Part shown: positions 14,841-23,745 of the stretch, piece by piece
How the letters are laid out: each line of letters begins with the position of its first letter
How positions within the stretch are numbered: the stretch's first letter is position 1
Notes under the pieces: generated by a model
The model's input: the letters and a program-made list of their open reading frames with translations, nothing else
Told to the model about the DNA's origin: nothing
The model's database searches: none
From: DASYXZ01 sp035946625
GTDB taxonomy: Bacteria; Acidobacteriota; Terriglobia; UBA7540
Assembly (NCBI GenBank): GCA_035946625.1
Contig: DASYZE010000087.1
Location: forward strand, 1-64,000
Length of the DNA stretch: 64,000 bases
Direction of reading: 5' to 3'
Program-made: the position numbers and the translations under genes

Positions 14841-14910
14841 TGTAGCGGCGGTCTTTGACCGCCGAATTTCAATTCCCAAGATATTCCGGCGCTCACAGAG
14901 CGCCGCTACA
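14841..14910. repeat. Paired-hairpin REP element
   Basis: The outer arms TGTAGCGGCG (14841-14850) and CGCCGCTACA (14901-14910) are exact reverse complements. Each arm contains its own hairpin: GGCGGTC-TTT-GACCGCC and GGCGCTC-ACA-GAGCGCC. This double-hairpin layout resembles REP doublets (BIMEs). It sits in the 240-bp gap between the antitoxin and cstA. A related start (TGTAGCGGCGG) appears at 179-189. Confidence 0.8.
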
Positions 14911-15024
14911 ATTAGGTCAAGCCGACGCACCACCAAATTGATCCAACTTGCTCGCTTGTTGTTTTTGCCTTTTTGGTGATAAGAATGTCTGGGATTAATA
15001 TTGCCAGGACCGAGGACGCGCTAC

Positions 15025-17079
15025 ATGAACGGGTGGAAGAAACTCACCTGGGTAATGATTGCCGGGGTCGGCGCGCTGGCGCTGGGCATGATTGCCACGG
15101 TTCGCGGCGAACCTTTGAACGCCGTGTGGCTGGTGGCTGCGGCGGCGTGTGTTTATGCGCTCGCCTACCGGTTCTACAGCCGCTTTATTGCCCTGCGCGT
15201 TTTGGAGCTCAACGACCAGCGCGCGACGCCCGCCGAGCGACTCGATGACGGTCGCGATTTTGTGCCCACCAACAAGTGGGTGGTATTCGGCCATCACTTT
15301 GCCGCCATTGCCGGGCCCGGCCCGCTCGTCGGCCCGATTCTCGCGGCGCAATTCGGCTATCTTCCCGGCACGCTTTGGATCGTGATCGGCGGCGTGCTGG
15401 GGGGATGCGTCCAGGACTTCGTCACGCTCTTCTTTTCCATTCGTCGCAATGGCAAATCGCTGGGGCAGATGGCCCGCGAGGAAATCAGCGAGTTGGGTGG
15501 CTGGACGGCGCTCGTCGGCGTGATCCTGATTCTGGTGATCCTGATTGCCGTGGTGGCCCTTGTGGTGGTGAACGCGCTCAAGGCAAGCCCGTGGGGATTG
15601 TTCACCATTGCGACCACAATCCTGATCGCTCTCCTTCTGGGCGTTTACCTGCGATTCCTGCGCCCAGGGCATGTGATGGAGGCATCCATCATCGGGTTTG
15701 TGCTCGTGCTGGCGGCGGTGATTGCCGGCCGGTACGTTTCCGAATCGGCGGCCCTTGCCCCCTACTTCACTTACAGCGCCAAAACACTGGCCTGGATGAT
15801 CATCATTTACGGATTCGCGTCCTCCGTGCTGCCCGTGTGGTTGCTGCTCGCACCGCGTGACTACTTGGCGACGTTCATCAAGATTGGCACGATTTTTATT
15901 CTCGCCTTAGGAATTCTCGCCGCGCATCCTGCCATGCTTCTGCCGCCCATCTCGCGTTTCGCGGATGGGACCGGACCTATTTTCGCCGGCAAGATTTTTC
16001 CCTTTTGTTTTATCACCATCGCCTGCGGAGCCATTTCCGGATTCCATTCGCTGATTGCCAGCGGCACCACCCCCAAACTGCTCCGCAAAGAAACCCAGGC
16101 GCGCATGGTGGGCTACGGCGCCATGTTGGTGGAGTCCTTTGTCGCCATCATGGCTATGGTGGCGGCCACCGTGCTGCCTCCTGGAGTCTATTTCGCGGTC
16201 AACAGCCCCGCGGGCATCGTGGGCGATATGCCCGCGCAGGCCGTCTCCACCATTTCGGGCTGGGGATTTCCAGTGACTACCGCCGCGATGGCCGACCTCG
16301 CCCATCGAGTGGGAGAGATCACGCTCTTTAATCGCACCGGAGGTGCGCCCTCGCTGGCCGTGGGCATGGCGCACATTTTCTCGCATACCCTGGGCATGGG
16401 AGGCCTGGAAGCGATTTGGTATCACTTTGCCATCATGTTTGAGGCGCTTTTCATCCTTACCGTGCTGGACGCGGGCACGCGCGTGGGGCGCTTTCTTCTG
16501 CACGACGTGCTCGGGCACCTCTGGAAACCACTGGGGCGCACCAACTGGAATCCCGGGGTTTTTCTCACTAGCCTTCTGATGGTGAGCGCCTGGGGCTATT
16601 TCCTGCTCCAGGGGGTGGTGGACCCGCTCGGTGGAATCAACAGCCTGTGGCCGCTGTTTGGAATTTCCAATCAACTATTGGCCACCATTGCGTTGTGTGT
16701 TGCCACCACCATCCTGATCAAGATGGAAAAAAAGTCCTACATCTGGGTTACCCTCGCCCCGCTCACCTGGCTGGTGTGCGTCACCATGACGGCGAGCTAC
16801 CAGAAAATCTGGGACTCCAACCCGCGCATTGGCTTTCTGGCCCACGCGCACACTCTGAGCGACGGCCTTGCCGCCGGCACAATTCCAGCCGCCCATATTG
16901 CCGCCACCCAGCGGTTGATTTTCAACGACCGGCTGGATGCGGTGGTCTCCGGCGCGTTCGCCCTGCTGGTGCTGGTGATTCTGATGGAGTCAGGCCGGCA
17001 ATGGTGGCTTTACATCCTGGGCCGGAAGGTAGCGGTCTTGCGCGAGGCGCCTATGGAGGTCTCACAACTGACCGCGTGA
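15025..17079 (+). CDS. cstA: Carbon starvation protein CstA (pyruvate/peptide transporter)
   Basis: This 684-residue polytopic inner-membrane protein has about 16-18 hydrophobic segments. CstA hallmarks are visible: YRFYSRFIA, DGRDFVPTNKWVVFGHHFAAIAGPGPLVGP, LWIVIGGVLGGCVQDF and FHSLIASGTTPKLL. In enterobacteria the family imports pyruvate or peptides on starvation. ATG 15025 precedes the first membrane helix. An in-frame TTG at 15001 is less likely. Its usual small partner, ybdD, follows at 17217. Confidence 0.95.
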   Translation: MNGWKKLTWVMIAGVGALALGMIATVRGEPLNAVWLVAAAACVYALAYRFYSRFIALRVLELNDQRATPAERLDDGRDFVPTNKWVVFGHHFAAIAGPGPLVGPILAAQFGYLPGTLWIVIGGVLGGCVQDFVTLFFSIRRNGKSLGQMAREEISELGGWTALVGVILILVILIAVVALVVVNALKASPWGLFTIATTILIALLLGVYLRFLRPGHVMEASIIGFVLVLAAVIAGRYVSESAALAPYFTYSAKTLAWMIIIYGFASSVLPVWLLLAPRDYLATFIKIGTIFILALGILAAHPAMLLPPISRFADGTGPIFAGKIFPFCFITIACGAISGFHSLIASGTTPKLLRKETQARMVGYGAMLVESFVAIMAMVAATVLPPGVYFAVNSPAGIVGDMPAQAVSTISGWGFPVTTAAMADLAHRVGEITLFNRTGGAPSLAVGMAHIFSHTLGMGGLEAIWYHFAIMFEALFILTVLDAGTRVGRFLLHDVLGHLWKPLGRTNWNPGVFLTSLLMVSAWGYFLLQGVVDPLGGINSLWPLFGISNQLLATIALCVATTILIKMEKKSYIWVTLAPLTWLVCVTMTASYQKIWDSNPRIGFLAHAHTLSDGLAAGTIPAAHIAATQRLIFNDRLDAVVSGAFALLVLVILMESGRQWWLYILGRKVAVLREAPMEVSQLTA

Positions 17080-17216
17080 TGGGGAATTGGGTCATGGGGC
17101 CATTGAATCATTGAGCCATTGATTTTTTGGATGACGGAATGGCCGGATCAGTCAATGAATCAATTTCTGATTGTTAGCAAAACGCGACGGCCCACGGATT
17201 TTCAGGAGGAGGAAGA

Positions 17217-17399
17217 ATGGCAAAAATACAAGAACTGTGGCGAATGGCCTGGCGATTGCTGTGCGAGGCGTGCGGCGAAAATGAGTATGCGCGATACCTT
17301 GCGGCCGCGAACCGCCGCGGCGACGCGCCCTTGTCGCCGGAAGCATTTTATCTTTCCAGGCTTGAGGCCAAATACTCTCGCCCCAACCGCTGCTGTTAA
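17217..17399 (+). CDS. YbdD/YjiX-family small protein, partner of CstA
   Basis: A 60-residue protein with the family plan: LWRMAWRLLCEACGENEYARYL at the N-terminus, SPEAFYLSR, and the diagnostic C-terminal RPNRCC. In E. coli the ybdD and yjiX genes follow cstA and btsT, and the small protein is needed for transport. The ribosome site AGGAGGAGGAAG is strong. Between cstA and this gene is a repeat of the words GAATCATTGAGCCATTGA. Confidence 0.9.
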   Translation: MAKIQELWRMAWRLLCEACGENEYARYLAAANRRGDAPLSPEAFYLSRLEAKYSRPNRCC

Positions 17400-17431
17400 G
17401 CGATGCGCGAGCTTTCAATCAGGAGGCGCCT

Positions 17432-18463
17432 ATGAAGTACCGTTGCTTCTGGTTATGTCTGTTAATTGCCGTCCCCGTGTTTGCCCAGCAAGGGTCACCG
17501 CCCGAAATACCATTCGACTCCGTTCCGAACGTCATCAAGCTCCCCCCGGATTTATATCTTGGAGAAGTTTCCGGTGTGGCCTTGAATTCCAAGGGCCACA
17601 TCTTTATCTACACACGAAGCGGCGAAACCCTGCTTCTCGAGTTTGATGCCACCGGCAAATTCCTGCGCCGGATCGGCAAAGGCCTCTACGCGTTCAGCGG
17701 ACGCTCTTTTGCGCACGTAGTGCGAGTGGATGCGCACGACAACATCTGGTGTGTGGACGAAGGCTCGAACATGGTGATCGAGTTCAATCCCGCCGGACGG
17801 GTGATGCTGCTTCTCGGACGCAAGCCCGAGCCCTCGGAAGGCCCTGCGCCCGCACCCTCCGCTGCTCCGCCCCCAGCCGCTCTGGCTGGAAATCAAGGTT
17901 CCGGCAGCACCGGGCCTTATGGCCTGGTCACCTTCAATCGGCCCACCGATGTGGCCTGGGACGCGGCGGGAAACATTTTTGTGAGTGATGGGTATGGAAA
18001 CTCGCGCGTCGTCAAATTTTCCGAGGCGGGCGATCTCGTGAAGACGTGGGGAAGCAAGGGTTCGAGGCCGGGACAATTCCGTACGCCGCACTCCATCGCC
18101 GTGGACGCGAAAGGGAATGTGTACGTTGCTGACCGAGGGAACAAGCGCATCCAGGTGTTCGACAATGACGGCAACTACCTGCGTGAATTCACCAGCGCGG
18201 GAACGCCGTGGGCGATCTGCATTACCCCCGGACCTGAACAATTTCTCTATAGCTCGGACGCGCAGCCCGGCCGCATCTACAAGCTCGATCTGAATGGCCA
18301 ATTGCTGGGCGAGTTTGGTTCGTTCGGCCACGCTCTGAAGCAGTTCGGCTGGGTGCATGAAATGGATTGCAGCCAGGGAAACAAGAACGTGCTGTATGTC
18401 GGGGAACTTTTGAACTGGCGGGTGCAGAAACTCATCTTACATCCCGCCCCTCAAAACAATTAG
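17432..18463 (+). CDS. Secreted NHL-repeat propeller protein
   Basis: A 343-residue protein with a signal peptide (ends VFAQQ) and six-bladed NHL-type repeats. Clear blades are GHIFIYTRSGETLLLEFDATG, VDAHDNIWCVDEGSNMVIEF, DVAWDAAGNIFVSDGYGNSR and VDAKGNVYVADRGNKRIQVF. An alanine/proline-rich insert lies between blades (EGPAPAPSAAPPPAALAG). The fold resembles peptidyl-alpha-hydroxyglycine lyase, but no active-site assignment is possible. Ribosome site AGGAGG sits before ATG 17432. The stop codon overlaps the start of an intergenic hairpin. Confidence 0.85.
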   Translation: MKYRCFWLCLLIAVPVFAQQGSPPEIPFDSVPNVIKLPPDLYLGEVSGVALNSKGHIFIYTRSGETLLLEFDATGKFLRRIGKGLYAFSGRSFAHVVRVDAHDNIWCVDEGSNMVIEFNPAGRVMLLLGRKPEPSEGPAPAPSAAPPPAALAGNQGSGSTGPYGLVTFNRPTDVAWDAAGNIFVSDGYGNSRVVKFSEAGDLVKTWGSKGSRPGQFRTPHSIAVDAKGNVYVADRGNKRIQVFDNDGNYLREFTSAGTPWAICITPGPEQFLYSSDAQPGRIYKLDLNGQLLGEFGSFGHALKQFGWVHEMDCSQGNKNVLYVGELLNWRVQKLILHPAPQNN

Positions 18464-18485
18464 GGCCTTCCACCTGGAAGGCCCT
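18462..18485. terminator. Hairpin between convergent genes
   Basis: AGGGCCTTCCA (18462-18472) and TGGAAGGCCCT (18475-18485) are exact reverse complements. The hairpin separates the NHL gene (+) from the S53 peptidase gene (-). On the - strand it is followed by AATTGTTTTG, a weak U-rich tail, so it probably ends peptidase transcription. On the + strand there is no T-run. Confidence 0.7.
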
Positions 18486-18512
18486 GGGGAAAAGGAAGAG
18501 GAACGGGTGCGG

Positions 18513-19763
18513 TTATTTTCCGATTAGTCCCAGATCGCTGCCGACGCCGGTAACAAAGTCCCAGCCGGATTTGGCGCTATAACTTCCCGCCGTACCCGAG
18601 ATGATGTCCCTGTAATTGACGCCGTAGGAGCCAGGGTAGTTGGCATAAATGGTGGCGAGTTCGTTGGCAGAGGTACGGAACCCCGCTGCGGAATTGACGA
18701 TGCCGGACAAAGAAGGCGATGCCACGCTCGTCCCGCCAAAAACGAGCCAGCCGCTCAACCCCTGGCACGATGTGCTGTCATAGACGGAAACGCCGGTATT
18801 GGGGTCGGCGTCAAAAGAGAAATCCGGCACGCCACGCTGTGATCCCACGATGGTGACTATCCCGTTTTGGAAGGCCGGCCTCGCTTCATAGGCGCTGGGA
18901 CCTCCGCCGCTTCCACTCCAGCCCGTTTCGCTGACAAAGGTGTTCCCGCTCATGTTCAGCGTAGTGCCGCCCGCCGCTACCACATCAGGCGAGACGCTGG
19001 GATAAATCGTTTTGCCGCCCGTATCCCCGCTGGAAGCGAAATAAACGATGTTGGCGCCGCTGCTGAAATGCGAGTCATTCGAGGCTTCGGAGGAAAATTC
19101 GCTTCCTCCCCAGCTCATGGAAACGTCGCCCTCGCCGGCACTGCCACTCGCGCAAGAGGTCGCGCCGCACTTTACTTCGTTGGTGGCCACGTCCACAGCG
19201 GTAAACAGGTCGGTAAAACTATTGGATTTCGCTTCCACCAGCACAATCTGCGCGTAAGGAGCCATGGCGTGCGCCCACTCGATGTCGAGCGCTGCTTCCT
19301 GTCCCCAGCCGCAATTCGCCCTGATCTTCCCGCCGGATGCAATCACTTTTTTGAAGCACGGTTTGGCGCCATCGCAGACGGTTGCGTTAGACAGCGGAAG
19401 TCCGAACTGTTTGGAAAAAGTATCAAAGTCTTTTTGCGCCGTGGAATAGTCGTAAGCGTCCACGATGGCAATCACACCGTACCCGCCGTTAGTTGTGGTG
19501 GGAGAAGCGGGAAGGTTGTAGCCGGATCGAATCGTCACCGGCGACATCCCGGTCGGCGAGCTCCCCTGGGGTGAAGGTGATTTCTCGGGAATTAGCACCA
19601 GGTGATTGGTGTGCGCGCGATGGCCTACGTCCTCTGGATGTTCAACGGTGGAATCCGGAACCAGCACTCGGCCATTTGCAGCGCCCTGGCTCTGCGCCAT
19701 GAGCGCGGAAGTTCCCAGACTCATCGCAATTCCGACCAGCGATAGAGCAATGAACTTCTTCAT
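18513..19763 (-). CDS. Sedolisin (S53) family serine peptidase, secreted, short form
   Basis: This 416-residue exported peptidase has a signal peptide from Met 19763 (MKKFIALSLVG, ends LMAQ). The S53 catalytic set is visible: Glu and Asp spaced four apart in GQEAALDIEW, the oxyanion Asp in SSGDTGG, and the nucleophile Ser in GGTSVASP. A C-terminal GWDFVTGVG matches the calcium-site region. Family members act in acid. The usual 150-200 residue activation domain is missing: only about 60 residues lie between signal and catalytic domain. Start 19763 has GGAGGAGG just upstream. The longer frame from 19805 does not. Confidence 0.9.
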   Translation of the reverse strand: MKKFIALSLVGIAMSLGTSALMAQSQGAANGRVLVPDSTVEHPEDVGHRAHTNHLVLIPEKSPSPQGSSPTGMSPVTIRSGYNLPASPTTTNGGYGVIAIVDAYDYSTAQKDFDTFSKQFGLPLSNATVCDGAKPCFKKVIASGGKIRANCGWGQEAALDIEWAHAMAPYAQIVLVEAKSNSFTDLFTAVDVATNEVKCGATSCASGSAGEGDVSMSWGGSEFSSEASNDSHFSSGANIVYFASSGDTGGKTIYPSVSPDVVAAGGTTLNMSGNTFVSETGWSGSGGGPSAYEARPAFQNGIVTIVGSQRGVPDFSFDADPNTGVSVYDSTSCQGLSGWLVFGGTSVASPSLSGIVNSAAGFRTSANELATIYANYPGSYGVNYRDIISGTAGSYSAKSGWDFVTGVGSDLGLIGK

Positions 19764-20202
19764 AGTGAGCCTCCTCCGGTTTGCAAAATCTTGATAATTG
19801 TCCAATCGATTTGGCGATACCCCAGCCCAAAAAGGTCACTATTTAAGCATGGAGGCGACTTTTTTGCAATGGCACGAAAGTCTGGCCAAATCCTCCCTCA
19901 TTGGTTTGACATATTCCCATAACTATCTGCTAACTCGGAGGGGATTTTTCTTCGCACCATGCCCGCAAGGGCGGCATTTTAACTTTCGGGCGGCAGTTAG
20001 TTTCTGCCGGATAGTTCTCCATAGACGGCTGAATTATCAACGGTTTAGCAGCTTCCCATGGAGGTTGTTCGGGTTCCGCCCACGGGTGTGTTTGTCGTCA
20101 GGTAGCGCACTTGGTTTCGCCGTATCCAGGCTTCCCGTTGAACTCAATTTCATAATTCGTTTGAGCCAGGAAGCACCGGAGGATTGCAAGTAATTTCTTG
20201 GG
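19764..20202. other. Intergenic stretch without a recognisable gene
   Basis: It holds the S53 ribosome site (GGAGGAGG) and presumably its promoter near 19790-19850. Beyond that it is AT-richer than its surroundings. The open frames here have no signature and no ribosome site, and I see no tRNA or clear repeat. Confidence 0.5.
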
Positions 20203-20334
20203 AGTCGCTTGGGGGGTTTCCGGAGCAAGACCCAGATCGATCAGGATTTTCGGGTTGGAGCGGTGGGGGACGGCCATGTTGTGACACGTCGAGCGGACCC
20301 GCGGAATATTTTGGTCGCGATTGGCAGTCGCGTG
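20203..20334 (-). pseudogene. Decayed C-terminus of a NapC/ImcH-like multihaem cytochrome
   Basis: The - strand frame reads HATANRDQNIPRVRSTCHN, then SNPKILIDLGLAPETPQ. This parallels the C-terminus of the intact cytochrome at 23746-25203 (HATTDASQNIPQDCSTCHN ... ANPKILSDLGITPEAAQ). The first haem Cys of CSTCH is changed to Arg, so the haem site is lost. No upstream part of the gene is recognisable in 20335-20566, which otherwise appears empty apart from the promoter region of the next gene. Confidence 0.7.
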
Positions 20335-20566
20335 AGTGACGGCGGTCACCGACTTCAACAATTGGGTGATGAAGAATGAAGCTGGCCCGAAGGATTTTCA
20401 TCAGATGAACCCGCGACCTTGCCCAAAGTTGGTGCGGGTCTCACCGGGGTGACTAGACGATATGGCGAACTGCAGCGTAGGTGAGGAGAACTTCAGCCGG
20501 TCGGGTTGGTACGGACTGCTGGGAAATCGAGCAAAGGCGAGGTGATTTTCAGCAATTCCCAATCGC

Positions 20567-23377
20567 ATGCGCCGTCTCGTTGGTCGTTTTCTCGGAGTTG
20601 TTATCGGCGCCACAGCCGTGGCTCTAAGCCTCAGAGCCATGAGTTTGGGAGTCGAGAAACCCAAGCCGCTACCCGGCAGCGAGCCATGTCTTGGGTGCCA
20701 CCCCACAGGGCGCCGCACCGGCGCGCGCCAACCTGGGGTTCCGCCGCCCTTCAACGAAGCGGTGCTGCGCGCTTCACCCCATGCTGATCTGGAGTGTACG
20801 AACTGTCATGCTGGGGTGGGCAGAGATTTTCCCCACGCGGAGAAGCAGCCGCCGGTTGACTGCGGTACCTGCCACGCAGACGAGCAAAAACAGTATGCCG
20901 AGAGTCTGCACGGACGGGCCGCGCGGCGGGGCGATGCACTGGCCCCGCGCTGCACGGATTGCCACGGGACTCACAACATTCTCCGCCCCTCCGACGCCGG
21001 CTCTCCAACTGCAATTGTGGCAGTGCCGGCCCTGTGCGGCCGCTGCCACCATGAAGGCTCCCCGGTCCAAATAACCTACAATATTCCGCAGGACAAAATT
21101 CTTGCAAACTACACCGAAAGCATCCACGGCGAAGCTTTGTTTAAACAAGGGCTGGTGGTGACGGCGGTCTGCACCAGTTGCCATACCGCGCACTTCGTTC
21201 TGCCGCACACCGACCCGCGATCTTCGATTTCCAAGCATAACATAGCCAAGACCTGCACCAAGTGCCACGCCCTCATTGAAACGGTCCATCGCAAGGTGAT
21301 TCGGGGCGAGCTGTGGGAGAAGCGGCCGGGCATGATTCCCGCCTGCGTGGACTGCCACGAGCCACACAAGATCCGGCAGGTGTTCTACCCCCAAGGTATG
21401 GCGGACCAGGATTGCCAACGTTGCCATGGGCGGCCAGAGCTGAAAGCGACTGGCGGCGGTCGAACTCGATCATTGTTTATAAACGCGAGCGAGCTATCAG
21501 GGTCGCGCCACGCCCGTGTGGCCTGCGTGCAGTGCCACACCGGCGGGGATCCTTCGCAACTGCGCCCTTGCGCCACCATGGCGGCAAGGGTGGACTGCTC
21601 CATCTGCCACGCCCCCGTCGTGGAGCAGTATCAGGAGAGCATCCACGGGCAATTGCTGGCCCAGGGCAGTCCGGACGCGCCGGCCTGCGCGGATTGTCAC
21701 GGGACACATGGCATCCTGAGTCACAATGACCCGCGCTCCGCCACTTTTTCCCGCCGCGTTCCGGACCTCTGTGCTCAATGCCATCGAACGGGCCAGAAAG
21801 CCGCTCTCCGCTATAAGGGATCGCAGACCCATATTGTGGAACACTACGAGGAAAGCATCCACGGCCAGGGATTACTCAAGAGCGGGCTTACCGTGACGGC
21901 GAACTGTGCCGATTGCCACACGCCGCATCACGAACTGCCCAGTGGCGACCCAAGATCGAGCGTGAACCGAAACAACGTGGCAGCCACCTGCGGACAATGC
22001 CACCGCGGAATTTATGAACAATTCCGATTCAGCATCCACTCGCCGGCGGTTGCCAGGACCACCAAGCCTTTGCCAGTGTGCAGTGACTGCCACTCCGCCC
22101 ACACCATCGAGCGCACCGACCTCGCGGACTTCCGCCTGAACATCATGTCTCAGTGTGGGCGCTGTCACCAGGCCATCGCCGCGACCTACTTCGAGACCTA
22201 TCACGGCAAAGTTTCTAAACTGGGTTATTTAAAAACCGCGAAGTGCTACGACTGCCATGGGTCGCACGACATCCTCCCAGTCACCGATCCCGCTTCGCGG
22301 TTGAGCCGGGCCAACATCGTGAAGACCTGCGGCAAATGCCACCCCGGCTCGCAGCGTCGCTTTGCCGGATATCTGACACATGCCACTCACCACGATCCCA
22401 AAAAGTATCCGTACTTGTTCTGGACCTTCTGGGGAATGACCTCGCTGCTGATGGGTACTCTGTTGGTCGCAGGATTGCACACCGCGGCATGGCTCCCGCG
22501 ATCGCTCAAATTCAGCCGGGAACTGAAGGCGGCTTCTCCCCCCGAGACCGACGCCACCTACGTTCGCCGCTTCCGGCCGTTCGATCGAAATCTCCACCTG
22601 ATGGTGATCACGAGTTTCATTGGCCTGGCCTTGACCGGAATGATGCTGAAATTCTCGTATACCAGGTGGGCGCAGGTGCTCTCGCACCTGCTCGGCGGGT
22701 TCGAGGCCGCCGGGCTGATCCACCGCTTCTGTGCAATCCTCACATTTACTTATTTCGGTTTGCACCTGTGGGACTTGGGGCGCAAGCGGCGGGCCAGCGG
22801 CAAGACTTGGCGCCAATACATCTTCGGTCCTGAAAGCACAGTATTCAACCGGACGGACTGGCGCGAGCTGATCGCCTCACTGCGCTGGTTCTTCGGTCGT
22901 GGGCCGCGGCCCCAATACGGCCGCTGGACTTACTGGGAGAAATTCGACTACTTCGCAGTCTTCTGGGGCGTGGCGGTGATCGGCGCCACCGGACTGCTCC
23001 TGTGGTTCCCCACCACCTTCACCCTTTTCTTGCCGGGCTGGATCATCAATGTGGCAACCATCATCCATAGCGATGAAGCACTGCTGGCGGTGGGGTTCAT
23101 CTTCACCGTCCACTTCTTCAATACGCATTTCCGGCCGGAGTGCTTTCCCATTGATACCGTCGTGTTTACCGGCGGCGACCCACTGGAAAAATTCAAGCGC
23201 GACCGGCCGCGCGAATATCAACAGCTCCTCGAGCGAGGCGAGTTGGAAAACCACTTGATGGCCGCACCGCACGAGATTGTCCAAAGGTTCTGGCGCCGCT
23301 TTGGCTTCACCGCCTTGGCCTTCGGCATTTCGCTGATCGCCCTGATTGTTTATGCCGAGGTGTTTGCCTATAGGTGA
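20567..23377 (+). CDS. 19-haem cytochrome c with C-terminal cytochrome b-like membrane domain
   Basis: A 936-residue protein. I count 19 CxxCH motifs (CLGCH, CTNCH, CGTCH ... CYDCH, CGKCH) between residues about 41 and 615, with regular intervening His-bearing 'SIHG' segments that supply distal ligands. An N-terminal hydrophobic anchor or signal lies at residues 8-25. The C-terminal third has five or six membrane helices with His (FDRNLHLMVITSF, GLIHRFCAIL, IHSDEALLAVGFIFTVHFF), as in FdnI/HydC-type b subunits. The likely role is quinol oxidation at the membrane coupled to a periplasmic haem wire. It is the only + strand member of the cytochrome island. CbcL of Geobacter has this plan with nine haems. 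Confidence 0.85.
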   Translation: MRRLVGRFLGVVIGATAVALSLRAMSLGVEKPKPLPGSEPCLGCHPTGRRTGARQPGVPPPFNEAVLRASPHADLECTNCHAGVGRDFPHAEKQPPVDCGTCHADEQKQYAESLHGRAARRGDALAPRCTDCHGTHNILRPSDAGSPTAIVAVPALCGRCHHEGSPVQITYNIPQDKILANYTESIHGEALFKQGLVVTAVCTSCHTAHFVLPHTDPRSSISKHNIAKTCTKCHALIETVHRKVIRGELWEKRPGMIPACVDCHEPHKIRQVFYPQGMADQDCQRCHGRPELKATGGGRTRSLFINASELSGSRHARVACVQCHTGGDPSQLRPCATMAARVDCSICHAPVVEQYQESIHGQLLAQGSPDAPACADCHGTHGILSHNDPRSATFSRRVPDLCAQCHRTGQKAALRYKGSQTHIVEHYEESIHGQGLLKSGLTVTANCADCHTPHHELPSGDPRSSVNRNNVAATCGQCHRGIYEQFRFSIHSPAVARTTKPLPVCSDCHSAHTIERTDLADFRLNIMSQCGRCHQAIAATYFETYHGKVSKLGYLKTAKCYDCHGSHDILPVTDPASRLSRANIVKTCGKCHPGSQRRFAGYLTHATHHDPKKYPYLFWTFWGMTSLLMGTLLVAGLHTAAWLPRSLKFSRELKAASPPETDATYVRRFRPFDRNLHLMVITSFIGLALTGMMLKFSYTRWAQVLSHLLGGFEAAGLIHRFCAILTFTYFGLHLWDLGRKRRASGKTWRQYIFGPESTVFNRTDWRELIASLRWFFGRGPRPQYGRWTYWEKFDYFAVFWGVAVIGATGLLLWFPTTFTLFLPGWIINVATIIHSDEALLAVGFIFTVHFFNTHFRPECFPIDTVVFTGGDPLEKFKRDRPREYQQLLERGELENHLMAAPHEIVQRFWRRFGFTALAFGISLIALIVYAEVFAYR

Positions 23378-23397
23378 GCGGGGCCACTTAAACTATA

Positions 23398-23424
23398 TTA
23401 GACGTTCGGGTCGATCAGGATCAC
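23398..23424 (-). pseudogene. vapC-like toxin remnant of 8 codons
   Basis: GTG 23424 overlaps the antitoxin stop (GTGA) and reads M(V)ILIDPNV then TAA (23398-23400). MILIDxNV is the typical first strand of PIN toxins, with the first catalytic Asp. Nothing of the remaining 120 or so residues follows. The + strand cytochrome gene ends 20 bp away. Confidence 0.55.
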
Positions 23425-23678
23425 GAATGTGCGCCCGATTGATATCCCGACTCGATCTCAGCCAGCATCTGGTCGATATCGGCGGTAGGAAACTCCAGCC
23501 GCGCCGCGGCACGGACCACCTCGAGTTTTTTGGAGACATCTCCGATTGGCTGCTGCCGACGTGCCCCGGCGAGCGCTTGCCGCACCCACCCGGCAACCGA
23601 CATGCGGCGGGAGCGTGCCGCGCGTTGGATCTCCCGATACTCAGGATCTTTCAAAATCACCTGTAGCCGTTTGGACAT
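23421..23678 (-). CDS. Ribbon-helix-helix antitoxin (VapB-like)
   Basis: This 85-residue protein begins KRLQVILKDPEYREIQRAARSRRMSVAGWVRQAL, a ribbon-helix-helix DNA-binding fold, followed by a flexible tail containing FPTADIDQMLAEIESGY that would wrap a PIN toxin. Its cognate toxin is reduced to eight codons. It sits between the ends of two multihaem cytochrome genes. Two TGACTCAT-like repeats (GAGTCTATCTGACTCATCAAGATGAGTCA, about 23691-23712) lie in its upstream region and may be its operator. Confidence 0.8.
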   Translation of the reverse strand: MSKRLQVILKDPEYREIQRAARSRRMSVAGWVRQALAGARRQQPIGDVSKKLEVVRAAARLEFPTADIDQMLAEIESGYQSGAHS

Positions 23679-23745
23679 AGGATGAGTCTATCTGACTCAT
23701 CAAGATGAGTCAAACACTTAGAAATCTGCTCCTGACTCCTATCTT

